Assembly: GCA_905221605.1 (NCBI GenBank)
Contig: CAJNDS010002491.1
Coordinates: 174,501 to 238,500, forward strand
DNA length: 64,000 nt
Source: Symbiodinium natans
Taxonomy: Eukaryota > Sar > Dinophyceae > Suessiales > Symbiodiniaceae
Direction of reading: 5' to 3'
A model generated the notes under the pieces. The model was not told the DNA's origin. It searched no databases and saw only the letters and a program-made list of their open reading frames with translations. The translations under genes and the position numbers were made by a program. Shown here piece after piece: positions 9,601 through 17,430 of the stretch; positions within the stretch are counted from its first letter, which is position 1; each line of letters begins with the position of its first letter.

Positions 9601-9953
9601 AGGGTGTAAGGCTTAGGGTCTTAGATAGCTCCCGGTTCATGGCGTAGGATTCATGGGGGTTGTGGCTTTTGAGTGTGGTGCTTATGGAGTTGAAATGGGC
9701 TTGTGTCGGGTAGATAGGCTTGCAGAGCTCGTTCTTACGGTTGATGAAGGTACTTTATTTGCAGCTCTGAGGGCTTGATGATTCTGCTGCAAGGTTTCAG
9801 CAGAGGATTTCCCCAAACCCTAAACCCTAAACCCTAAACCCTAAACCCGCCCCAGCAGGAAGCCATCCTCAGCTCTACACCATTATGATTTCACATGCCG
9901 CTGCGTCAGCCCTAAATCCCAAACAACTTGCGTGCTCTTTTGCAGACTACTAC

Positions 9954-10052
9954 ACCCAGAGGGTCCATTTGTAGTACTATTATGGACTTGGGTACCCAAA
10001 ACCCTTTTTGGTACTTAATTCCATAATAGTACTACAACTGGACCCTCTGGGT
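9954..10052. mobile_element. MITE/introner-like inverted-repeat element, copy 2
   Basis: Terminal inverted repeats ACCCAGAGGGTCCA and TGGACCCTCTGGGT bound a 99-bp element; GTAGTACTATTATGGA pairs with TCCATAATAGTACTAC inside. The centre GGGTACCCAAAACC matches the sister element at 4452-4571. On the minus strand the sequence before it reads VLYVIEVKTPY and the sequence after it VVVCKRARKLFGI, so it may interrupt or form an intron in a small exon. Possible splice sites are AGAGG/GTCC in one repeat and GTAGTAG or CAAAAG just past the other. Confidence 0.65.
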
Positions 10053-10856
10053 ATAGGGGGTCTTGACCTCAATAACGTACAGCACCTAGGATCCCTAAAC
10101 CATGAACCCTAATCCCTAAACCCTAAACCCTGCTCCTTTTAGGGGCTCCGGGCTTAGGGCTTAGGGCTTAGAGGAGTTCAGGGTATATATAGGGCTAGAA
10201 TCACCCTAAAGCCGAAACACGAATCCTGAATCTGCAGCCCTAAACACCTTGTGAGCCAGAAGCTCTGGTCAGGGTGTGCTTCACTCCGAACTCTGAACGC
10301 GAACTTCGACCAGAAGCCTCAAAGCAGCTCGGCTTTCTACCCTTTTCGACCCTTGAATTTTGGGTTTTCGGGATCTGTATTTTGAGCTTGACGTTTGGGG
10401 TCTAGGGTTTAGGGTTAACGGGTGCAATAAAGCCGAAACCCAGAACGCTTCCCCCAAGGACAGTTCGTGCCAGGATACCACTGCCACAGCCCGCCGGGCG
10501 CTCACAGCAAACATGACCCCTGCTGTTTGCTCTCTCAGATGAAGTGGCTGTCCAGGGACCGTTACGACAGCTAGTGCGGGGGGGAGGAGTTAGGATATGG
10601 GAAAAGTGCTTCGGACCGCATCATAAACCTTTCAGGCCCCCTGAAGCCCGTTTGCTGACAATGGTTCCACTTGTGCGAGCGTATTGTTCAGCTGGCGCAC
10701 TCGTTGAGTCACTGGGCATAGCAAAACACTCAACCGTAAGCCTGAGCTCGCAAAACCCTAAACCATAAAATGGCAAAAACCCCTAAACCCTAAACCCTAA
10801 ACCCTAAATCCTAAACCCTAAACCCTAAACCCTACAAATCCCTAAGCCCCTAAAGC

Positions 10857-10914
10857 CTTGAAGCAAATTTTCCCTCCCTACGTGCTTCAGAGCCGTCGGG
10901 GTCGGCCCCTTGAG
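10857..10914 (-). CDS. Candidate exon between converging telomeric arrays (10857-10914)
   Basis: The minus-strand acceptor GGCTCAAG is followed by LKGPTPTALKHVGRENLLQ and then GCTTTAGGGG, implying a GC donor next to a decayed telomeric unit. An alternative donor GTAGGG lies inside. CCCTAAA lies to the left (10775-10835) and TTTAGGG to the right (10945). Confidence 0.35.
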
Positions 10915-11074
10915 CTTGAGCCGGCAAAGTACAGTCCACCCATGAGGGGGTTTAGGGTTTAGGGTTTTGGGTTTAGGGTTTAGGGTGATATTTTAAGAAA
11001 GGGTTTAGGTTGAAAGGGCTCCTTATACTAGGGCTTCGATGGCTTGCCAGGGTGTAGGGTGTGTCCAGCTTAGG

Positions 11075-11133
11075 ATACATACATATATATGTATATGTAC
11101 AAGTATATGTATCTGTATATGTATATGTACATA

Positions 11134-11172
<39 letters not shown>

Positions 11173-11260
11173 CTGTATGTGTGTATATGTGTATATATAT
11201 ATGTCTTCTATTATATTGTAGTATATTATATTATACTATATTATATTATACTTTTCTGTT
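11075..11260. repeat. TATATG/ATATGT microsatellite and AT-rich tract
   Basis: Tandem TATATG and TGTATA hexamers run to about 11205, followed by TATTATAC-type AT repeats. Open frames across it are simple-sequence artefacts. It lies between a TTTAGGG array and a CCCTAAA array, in the predicted intron interior. Confidence 0.95.
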
Positions 11261-11446
11261 GTTTATGTTGTATGCGGCGTTCTCGGCCTGGACAGCTTGA
11301 GTGCGAAGGCCTTCTAGCGCTGATAGGGTGCGGGCACAGATTTCTTTGGCGTTTTGTCGGGTTATCGGCCCTGATCCCTCATCCCGAATCCCTAAACCCT
11401 AAACCCTAAACCCTAAACCCGAAACCCTAAACCCTAAACCCTAAAC

Positions 11447-11519
11447 CACTTATTGGGCGTAGGGCGTGGGAATCCTCAACACTTAAACCTTCAGCGATGT
11501 AAGACTCAGGGTCCAGTGC
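11447..11519 (-). CDS. Candidate exon between converging telomeric arrays (11447-11519)
   Basis: The minus-strand acceptor CCATTCGGAG is followed by 73 bp reading ALDPESYIAEGLSVEDSHAL and RPIS, then GTTTAGGG, where the first telomeric unit is the donor. The acidic, varied composition is strongly protein-like. No family is recognised. Confidence 0.5.
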
Positions 11520-11947
11520 CTCCGAATGGGTTTGGCATGTGGGGTTTGGGTTGGATGGCTTAGGGATCCGGGTTCGGGTTTAGGGGTTAGGGTTTAGGGT
11601 TTAGGGGTTAAGGGTTACGGGTTAAAGGTTTAGGGTTTAGGGTTTAGGGGTTTAGGGGTTTAGGGTTTAGGGTTTAGGGTTTAGGGTTTAGGGTCTTGCT
11701 TGGATGGCTTGTGTTTTTTTCAGGGTTTGGGTCGTAGGGTTTAAGGCTACCGGTTCAACATACATTTTGCTGTTCAATGCTCCGATGGAGGGGGTGATAC
11801 TCCCAATGGCGTTCCAGTTTTGGATCTCTCTTACTCTAAACCCTAAACCCTAAACCCTAAGCCCTAAACCCTAAACCCTAGACTCTAAACCCTAAACCCT
11901 AAACCCCAAACCCTGAACCGTTCGTGTAGGTTGGTGGACTCGCGATG

Positions 11948-11998
11948 GGATCACTCCCCCCCCTCCCGGCTCCCCCCCCCCCCCGCCCCCGCCCCATC

Positions 11999-12032
<34 letters not shown>

Positions 12033-12035
12033 ACC
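11948..12035. repeat. Poly-C tract
   Basis: C homopolymer runs of up to about 30 bases interrupted by G or T. Related C runs occur at 13286-13306 and 15281-15302. Such runs are prone to sequencing error, so their lengths are unreliable. They lie in the spacer between two CCCTAAA arrays. Confidence 0.95.
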
Positions 12036-12188
12036 CACCAAAAACCAAAAAGCTGATCCCTGAGTGCACCCAAAGTTTCCTGAATCCCTTAAAAGCCCTG
12101 CTGTACTAAACCCTAAACCCTAAACCCTAAACCCTGAACCCTGAACCCTGAACCCTAAACCCCCCCTCCCCGTATCCCGGCACCGTAC

Positions 12189-12255
12189 CTTTCTCTGCCT
12201 GGGCGCTGCTGGGAGCAGCTCTGGGGGTACCACCCCCCAGCAGTGGTGGCAGAAT
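12189..12255 (-). CDS. Candidate exon with consensus donor (12189-12255)
   Basis: The minus-strand acceptor AAGCTTCAG is followed by 67 bp reading ILPPLLGGGTPRAAPSSAQA and EK, then AAAG/GTACGG, a good GT donor, about 25 bases before TTTAGGG units. The island lies between CCCTAAA (12108-12160) and TTTAGGG (12274 onward). Confidence 0.45.
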
Positions 12256-12581
12256 CTGAAGCTTATTACATTTTAGGGTTTGGGGTCTTAGGGTGTTAGT
12301 TAAGGTTTAGGGTCTAGGGTTTAGGGTTTAGGGTTTAGGGTTTCGGGTTTAGGGTTTCGGGTTTCGGGTTTAGGGTTTAGGGTCTTAGGGTGTTAGTTAA
12401 GGTTTAGGGTCTAGGGTTGGGGTCTTAGGGCTTTGGGTTTAGAATTGCTGTAAGGGCTTCGGGCACCCAAGGATGAGGAGCTGGTGGTTTAGGGTTTAGG
12501 GTTTAGGGTTTAGGGTTTAGGGTTTAGGGTTTAGGGTTTAGGGTTTAGGGTTTAGGGTTTAGGGTTTCGGCTTTAGCGTAC

Positions 12582-12677
12582 TGCCACAACAGCCGGCGGA
12601 TGGTTCCCCGATCATTGACAGCTGCGTGACTCTGACTCCTAATGCTACGCTTGGCAATCGCCGCACCCCCCACCAAC
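12582..12677 (-). CDS. Candidate exon (12582-12677)
   Basis: The minus-strand acceptor GCTTGCGAG is followed by 96 bp reading LVGGAAIAKRSIRSQSHAAV and NDRGTIRRLLW, then GTACGC. The peptide is strongly coding-like. Here the array downstream of the exon is CCCTAAA on the sense strand, so this island breaks the usual orientation rule. Confidence 0.45.
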
Positions 12678-12699
12678 CTCGCAAGCCACAAGGCCTACC

Positions 12700-12925
12700 A
12701 TAGGGTAGTTACATGGTCCTTAAGGATACTTGGGGTACTGAGGGTACCTAGGAAGTACTTAGGGTACTTAGGGTACTTCAAAGGTCTGAGGGTAGTTACA
12801 TGGTCCCTGAGTATGGGCCCTTAAAAGGGGATCTGCCCGTTATATACCCGATACAAATTAAGGGCCCATACATCTGTATTTAAAGGAGGTAGGGGACCAT
12901 ACTAAGGGCCCATAGACCTGACAAC
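12700..12925. repeat. Dispersed repeat, copy 1 (TAGGGTACTT and GGGCCCAT motifs)
   Basis: A cluster of GTACTTAGG-type direct repeats is followed by GGTAGTTACATGGTCC, CCCGTTATATACCCGATACAAATT, TTTAAAGGAGGTAGGGGACCAT and AAGGGCCCATAG blocks. The same order of blocks recurs at 15985-16165. ATGGTCC near one side and GGACCAT near the other form short inverted motifs. No protein is encoded. It could be a short non-autonomous mobile element. Confidence 0.6.
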
Positions 12926-13195
12926 CCATCTCACCCTGAGATGTCCTCCGTCCTGAGAGGGTGGGGCGTTCGGCGCCCATATTTCGTCGCGGGCACGCTG
13001 GTGGAATCCGCTCGGGACGGTGTAGGGGCTTCATGAATGCAGCCGCCCTGTCCAAGAAGTGCATGCCCTGTCTGTGCAGCAAGCATCGATAATCGCATTC
13101 ACTGAATTTAGCAGGGGGAGGCGCACTGAAACACCCTAAACCCTAAACCCTAAACCCTAAACCCTAAACCCTAAGCCCTAATTACTACTACCAAC

Positions 13196-13257
13196 CCCAA
13201 GGTCACAGCTAGGTTCAGCCAGATACCGTTCTCCCAGAAGGCAAGCACCGAGTTGAG
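13196..13257 (-). CDS. Candidate exon encoding a hydrophobic segment (13196-13257)
   Basis: The minus-strand acceptor TTTTTATAAG is followed by 62 bp reading LNSVLAFWENGIWLNLAVTL and G, then GTTGGTAG, close to TTTAGGG units in the sense direction. The peptide looks like part of a membrane segment with a polar loop. No family is recognised. Confidence 0.45.
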
Positions 13258-13705
13258 CTTATAAAAACCCTAAACCCTAAAAAGCCCCCCTCCCCCCCCC
13301 CCCCCGGCTAAACTTAGGGTTGATTGAGGACTCTTGGGATCATGCAACAACATCGCTAAGCGCATTAAGGGGTTCAGGGTTCAGGGTATAGGGTTTGAGG
13401 TTTAGGCAGAACTCTGCAGCCCATAGTTGCATAGGGCTTGCGGCTTGAACCCTCCAAGCCACGAAGCCCTCCAGCCGCGTTCAAGCCCTTGAGCCTCTAA
13501 AGAAATGAAATCCCTGATGCCTCTCCCCATTGCCAGAGGCCTTCCCTAAACCCTGAAAATTCCCCAAAAAACCACTAAATGCAACCCTAAACCCTAAACC
13601 CTAAACCCTAGAAGCCCTATAAGCCCTAAACCCTAAACCCTAAACCCCAAACCCTAGAAGCCCTATAAGCGACAAACCCTTAAGTTCCCGTGGCCCCTCC
13701 CCCAC

Positions 13706-13764
13706 TTGCGCAGGCTGTCGAATTCAAGGAGCACCGTGATCCGTCTCCCTAAGGGTCGGTGTAC
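13706..13764 (-). CDS. Candidate exon between converging telomeric arrays (13706-13764)
   Basis: The minus-strand acceptor CAACACCTTATTGAG is followed by 59 bp reading VHRPLGRRITVLLEFDSLR and then GTGGGGG. CCCTAAA arrays lie to the left (13584-13650) and TTTAGGG to the right (13785-13830). The composition is protein-like. Confidence 0.5.
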
Positions 13765-13829
13765 CTCAATAAGGTGTTGAGGTTTAGGGTTTAAGGTTCA
13801 GGGTTTAGGGTTTAGGGTTTCGGGTTTAA

Positions 13830-14265
13830 GGTGGTGGGGTTGTAAGGGTTGAAGGTCTCGGTCTCTGAAGTACTTATGTGGTTTGTGTGGGGCCCAGGTG
13901 CACTACCTGTCTTGGTAGGGATTTGACATAAATACTGTAGTGCGCCCTTCTTGAAGGCTCTTATGGCACTTATGGCAAGGATGCGTGTATTTGGGTGTAT
14001 ATTAGGGGGACCTAAACGCACAAAACCCAGATCACAAGCCCTGTAAACCCCACAACCCTTCCTCTCGCGGAGCACCCGCCCTTCTCGCAAACACTCAGAG
14101 GTCTCCCGAACGGGCGACCAATGTCATTAACGAGTCGTTGAAGCAAAATGACCATTGTGATGCCTTGCCACGGACACCTGAGGATTCTGGGTTGTTAGGG
14201 TCAGAAGAAACGCTATACCCTAAACTCTAAACCCAATGCCCTGACGAGGGTTTAGGCTGTATGGT
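13830..14265. other. Divergent spacer without a clear gene
   Basis: A 92-codon minus frame spans most of 13812-14090 but ends in telomeric sequence and has no motif. Around 14100-14215 both strands are open for about 35 codons, so the coding strand cannot be chosen. I see no supported gene. Confidence 0.4.
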
Positions 14266-14546
14266 TTAGGATGGTTTAGGGTTTAGGGTTTAGGGTTTAG
14301 GGTTTAGGGTTTAGGGTTTAGGGTTTAGGGCTTAGGGTTTTAGGGTTCCTACCGGACACCTTCAGGCTGATGGGCTGCTAGGAGCTACCGGCAATTGGGT
14401 TCAGGGTTTAGGGTTTAGGGTTTAGGGTTTAGGGTTTAGGGTTTAGGGTTTAGGGTTTCTTTGAAGGTTCGTTCTTGGGGCTGTTAGGGCCTTTAGGGAA
14501 GTAAGTGGGCTGAGGGTGATTAACCCGAAACCCTAAACCCTCAAAC

Positions 14547-14637
14547 CCACTAGGGCCGGGAACTCAAAAAAATCCTGCACTCCTGTCTGTATGCAAGACC
14601 CCAACAAGCTCCCCAGTCCCAAGACCGTATGGGGGAC
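14547..14637 (-). CDS. Candidate exon between converging telomeric arrays (14547-14637)
   Basis: The minus-strand acceptor AACCTCCAG is followed by 91 bp reading VPHTVLGLGSLLGSCIQTGV and QDFFEFPALV, then GTTTGAGGG beside TTTAGGG units. The exon fills the unique island between the two arrays. Confidence 0.45.
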
Positions 14638-14938
14638 CTGGAGGTTAGGGTTTAGTGCTTAGGGCTAAGGGCTTAGGGTTTAGGGTTTAAGGTTTAGGGT
14701 TTAGGGTTTCGGGTTTGGGGTTTAGGGATTAGGGTTTAGAGGGAAAAAGCTGCTTTGAGGCCCAAACCCTGAACCCTCTACCCAGTTGACTTTCGGGCGA
14801 TTTCCCCCACTTGTATCCCTAAACCCTAAACCCTAAACCCTAAACCCTAAACCCTAAACCCTAAACCCTAAACCCTAAACCCTAAACCCTAAACCCTAAA
14901 CCCTAAACCCTAAACCCTAAACTCAAACTCTCAGACAC

Positions 14939-14990
14939 TTCTGAGCCGAAAGAAGCTCGTGGGCTGCCTGCAAATTTTGAAGCCCACAGT
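14939..14990 (-). CDS. Candidate exon between converging telomeric arrays (14939-14990)
   Basis: The minus strand shows CAAATCCTAG, then 52 bp and a GTGTCTGAG donor, with TTTAGGG units beginning about 20 bases later. One frame reads CGLQNLQAAHELLSAQ, which is strongly protein-like, but all three frames are open over this length, so the frame is not certain. Confidence 0.45.
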
Positions 14991-14999
14991 CTAGGATTT

Positions 15000-15260
15000 G
15001 GGGTTTGGGGTTTGGGGTTTCGGGTTTAGGGTTTAGGGTTTAGGGTTGAGGGTTTAGGGTTTAGGGTTTGGGGTTTGGGGTTTGGGGTTTAGGGTTTAGG
15101 GTTTTTGGGGTTTAGGGTTTAGGGTTTAGGGTTTGGGGTTTGGGGTTTGGGGTTTGGGGTTTGGGGTTTGGGGTTTGGGGTTTGGGGTTTGGGGTTTGGG
15201 GTTTAGGGTTTAGGGTTTAGGGTTTAGGGTTGAGGGTTGAGGGTTGAGGGTTTAGGGCCA
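15000..15260. repeat. TTTGGGG/TTTAGGG array with variant blocks
   Basis: Blocks of TTTGGGG (three, three, then about eleven units near 15128-15203) alternate with TTTAGGG and a few TTGAGGG units. As at 5113-5340, each variant is clustered. The array ends in a poly-C tract at 15281-15302. Confidence 0.9.
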
Positions 15261-15796
15261 GGGTTTACCCGACCCCAACCCCCCCCCCCCCCCCCCCCCC
15301 CCAAACTCTCTGAACTCTTCACGTTGAGCCCCTGAATGAAACTGGACCCCTAAAGCCTACAACTAAGCCCGAACCTGAAACGTGCGAAGCCTTTAACTGG
15401 GTTTAGGGTTTAGGGTTTAGGGTTTAGGCCTTTGACGAACCAAGCAAAGCTCCAAAGCCACGAAGCACTTGAGGAAGGAGCTCATTTGGCTCAAGCCAGT
15501 TTCGCCTCCTGACTGTCACGTTTTAGGATCTAGGAGTAGGGTTTGTTTTGGGGGGGCTTTCGTGGATAATCAACACAGGGTTTTAAGTGCTTAGGGCCTT
15601 TTAGGATGTAGGGTTTGCATTTAGGTTTCAGGTTTAGGGCCGTTTGGGTTTAGGTTTTGAAAGAGGGATTCAGGGTTTAGCCTGTAGTGCTTGGGGCTTC
15701 CGGCTTTCAAAGGGGTCACCCTAAACCCTAAACCCTAGTTCCTAAACCCTAAACCCTAAACCCTAAACCCTAAACCCTAAACCCTGAACCCTAAAC

Positions 15797-15885
15797 CCCA
15801 GGGTCTGGGGCAACCGGCGTGGGGAGCGTCCTAATCGCTGGAAGAGTCCCACGCCCGAAGCCCGAAGAAGACTCTACATGCGTTC
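15797..15885 (-). CDS. Candidate exon between converging telomeric arrays (15797-15885)
   Basis: The minus-strand acceptor CTGTGTTAGCAG is followed by 89 bp reading THVESSSGFGRGTLPAIRTL and PTPVAPDPG, then GTTTAGGG as donor. CCCTAAA (15718-15796) lies to the left and TTTAGGG (15940 onward) to the right. Confidence 0.45.
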
Positions 15886-15984
15886 CTGCTAACACAGCAG
15901 CCCCCAGAACTCACCCGAATAACCATGTATGACCCTAAAGGGTTTAGGGTTTAGGGTTTAGGGTTTAGGGTTTAGGGTTTAGGG

Positions 15985-16165
15985 ATCCTATAAGCAGAGC
16001 CTCTTTAGGGTAGTGACATTGTCTTTGGGGCCCTTCGAAGGGGACCCGGTAGCAACCCCGTATATACCCCTGGTACAAATTCAGGCCCCATACATCACAA
16101 CCTTTAAAGGAGGTAAGGGACCATATGAAGGGACCACATGAAGGGCCCATGAAGCTACCCAGGGA
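15985..16165. repeat. Dispersed repeat, copy 2
   Basis: It shares the ordered blocks GGTAGTGACAT, GGGCCCTTCGAAGGGGA, CCGTATATACCCCTGGTACAAATT, TTTAAAGGAGGTAAGGGACCAT and AAGGGCCCATGAAG with 12700-12925. Copies differ by many substitutions, so the insertion is not recent. Confidence 0.6.
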
Positions 16166-16730
16166 GCCGTAATGCCCGATGTCCTAAAGTTCAGGGTTTC
16201 GAGTCTCAGGTACAAAAGAGCGGAGGTGCGAGGAGTGGGGCTTGGGTTACTGCACAGTACCCTATATACCTTAAACCCTAAACCCTAATCGGGGATGGGC
16301 AAAAGGTACCCACGAACAAGGTCCCCTTCATCAATCCCGCAGATGCATCGAGCCCTGAAGAGGCCTGGGGCTCCCAGGTCCTGTTCCAGAACTTTCGGGT
16401 CGTGGTGCGCAGCAACCTATGACCCTCGTTTGCCTTTTTTCTCCCTGTGAGCGGGTTTTCCCAAGGCTTGAGATGTTTCGAGGATTAGGGCTATGGATGG
16501 GATTGGAGTCTACGCCCTTGCACTCTTGGATTGTCTTCTGGGTCCGACACCCTAAAACAATCCAAACCTCACAGAAACAAACGAAAACCCCATTATGGTT
16601 TGGTGAGTCTTCCTTCCAGGCGGGCTTCAGCAGGTTCAGGGCTTGAGGTTTCGGGCTGTTTTGGAGCTGAGTCCAAGTTGAAGGCATCCCTGACACTAGG
16701 GGCCAGCCTGGACCTCTTTGCTTTTTTGCC

Positions 16731-17430
16731 TCAACGGAAGTCGAACGGACACTGCACTCCAACTCGTTCCCTTTCCATGCGCCAGGCATGAAGCAAGCAC
16801 AGCTTCATGGCGCCGTAATCGTCCGTGAAAGAGCCGGTGCCATAGCTCCAGCATTTCTCGGGCCAGAACCTGCTTCGAACGCGCCATCTGTTCTGGCGCC
16901 TGGCATCTTTGTAGATGCTGCAAAACTTGGGAAGCCACTTCGAGGCTTCTTCCTGACTATACCCAGTCATCAGGGCGGGCACCAGGGATATTGATGGCTC
17001 AGAGAGGGTTGCAGGGACATCCGGCTGCAATTGCGCGAGTTTGTCCAACCGGGCTTGCTCTTGCTTCTGAGCTGCCTCACGCCGTGACTTCAATTTCTCG
17101 AACTGTCTGCGGACATCGTCATCGTCCTCATCATCAAAAAGGTTCGGGTCAAATGCCTGAGTATCTGCCAGCAGCTTTGCGTTCATCACCGTTTTTCCTC
17201 TGGCGACAAGCGCCGCCTCTACCATCTGATTTGTCGCCTCCGGGCCGACAGCATGCTTCACCAATGCTGCGACCAAAGGAACTTCTGTGCTTGGCTTCTT
17301 TCCTGGAACCCAGGGAACTTTCAGATGAGCAAAGAGTTTCTTCAAAAACGTTACGGTCATGTTGCGAAAGCCGCCCCAAGCAGCGTGCTTGAGCAAGGTC
17401 ATGCCCTCTTTGTTGTGCACCAGCCCTGCG
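16731..17430 (-). CDS. 3' exon(s) of the large unknown gene
   Basis: The minus strand encodes [20 protein letters not shown], then [20 protein letters not shown], an acidic stretch ([16 protein letters not shown]), a charged helix ([20 protein letters not shown]) and [20 protein letters not shown]. The open frame stops at 16731. The order, a helical domain then an acidic linker then a coiled coil then a basic tail, looks like one folded C-terminal region. Confidence 0.65.

Larger units (their letters stand above)
8540..16290. repeat. Interstitial telomere-like repeat domain 2
   Basis: The architecture matches domain 1. CCCTAAA arrays lie near 8905-8988, 9812-9847, 10775-10835, 11393-11446, 11833-11918, 12108-12160, 13133-13178, 13584-13650, 14815-14920, 15718-15796 and 16266-16288. 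TTTAGGG or TTTGGGG arrays lie near 9062-9200, 10945-10985, 11580-11695, 12274-12450, 12485-12568, 13785-13830, 14277-14345, 14405-14458, 14645-14740, 15000-15260, 15400-15427 and 15940-15985. Unique islands at CCCTAAA-to-TTTAGGG junctions are listed as candidate exons. The remaining spacers are decayed repeat, microsatellite or sequence in which I see nothing. Confidence 0.9.
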
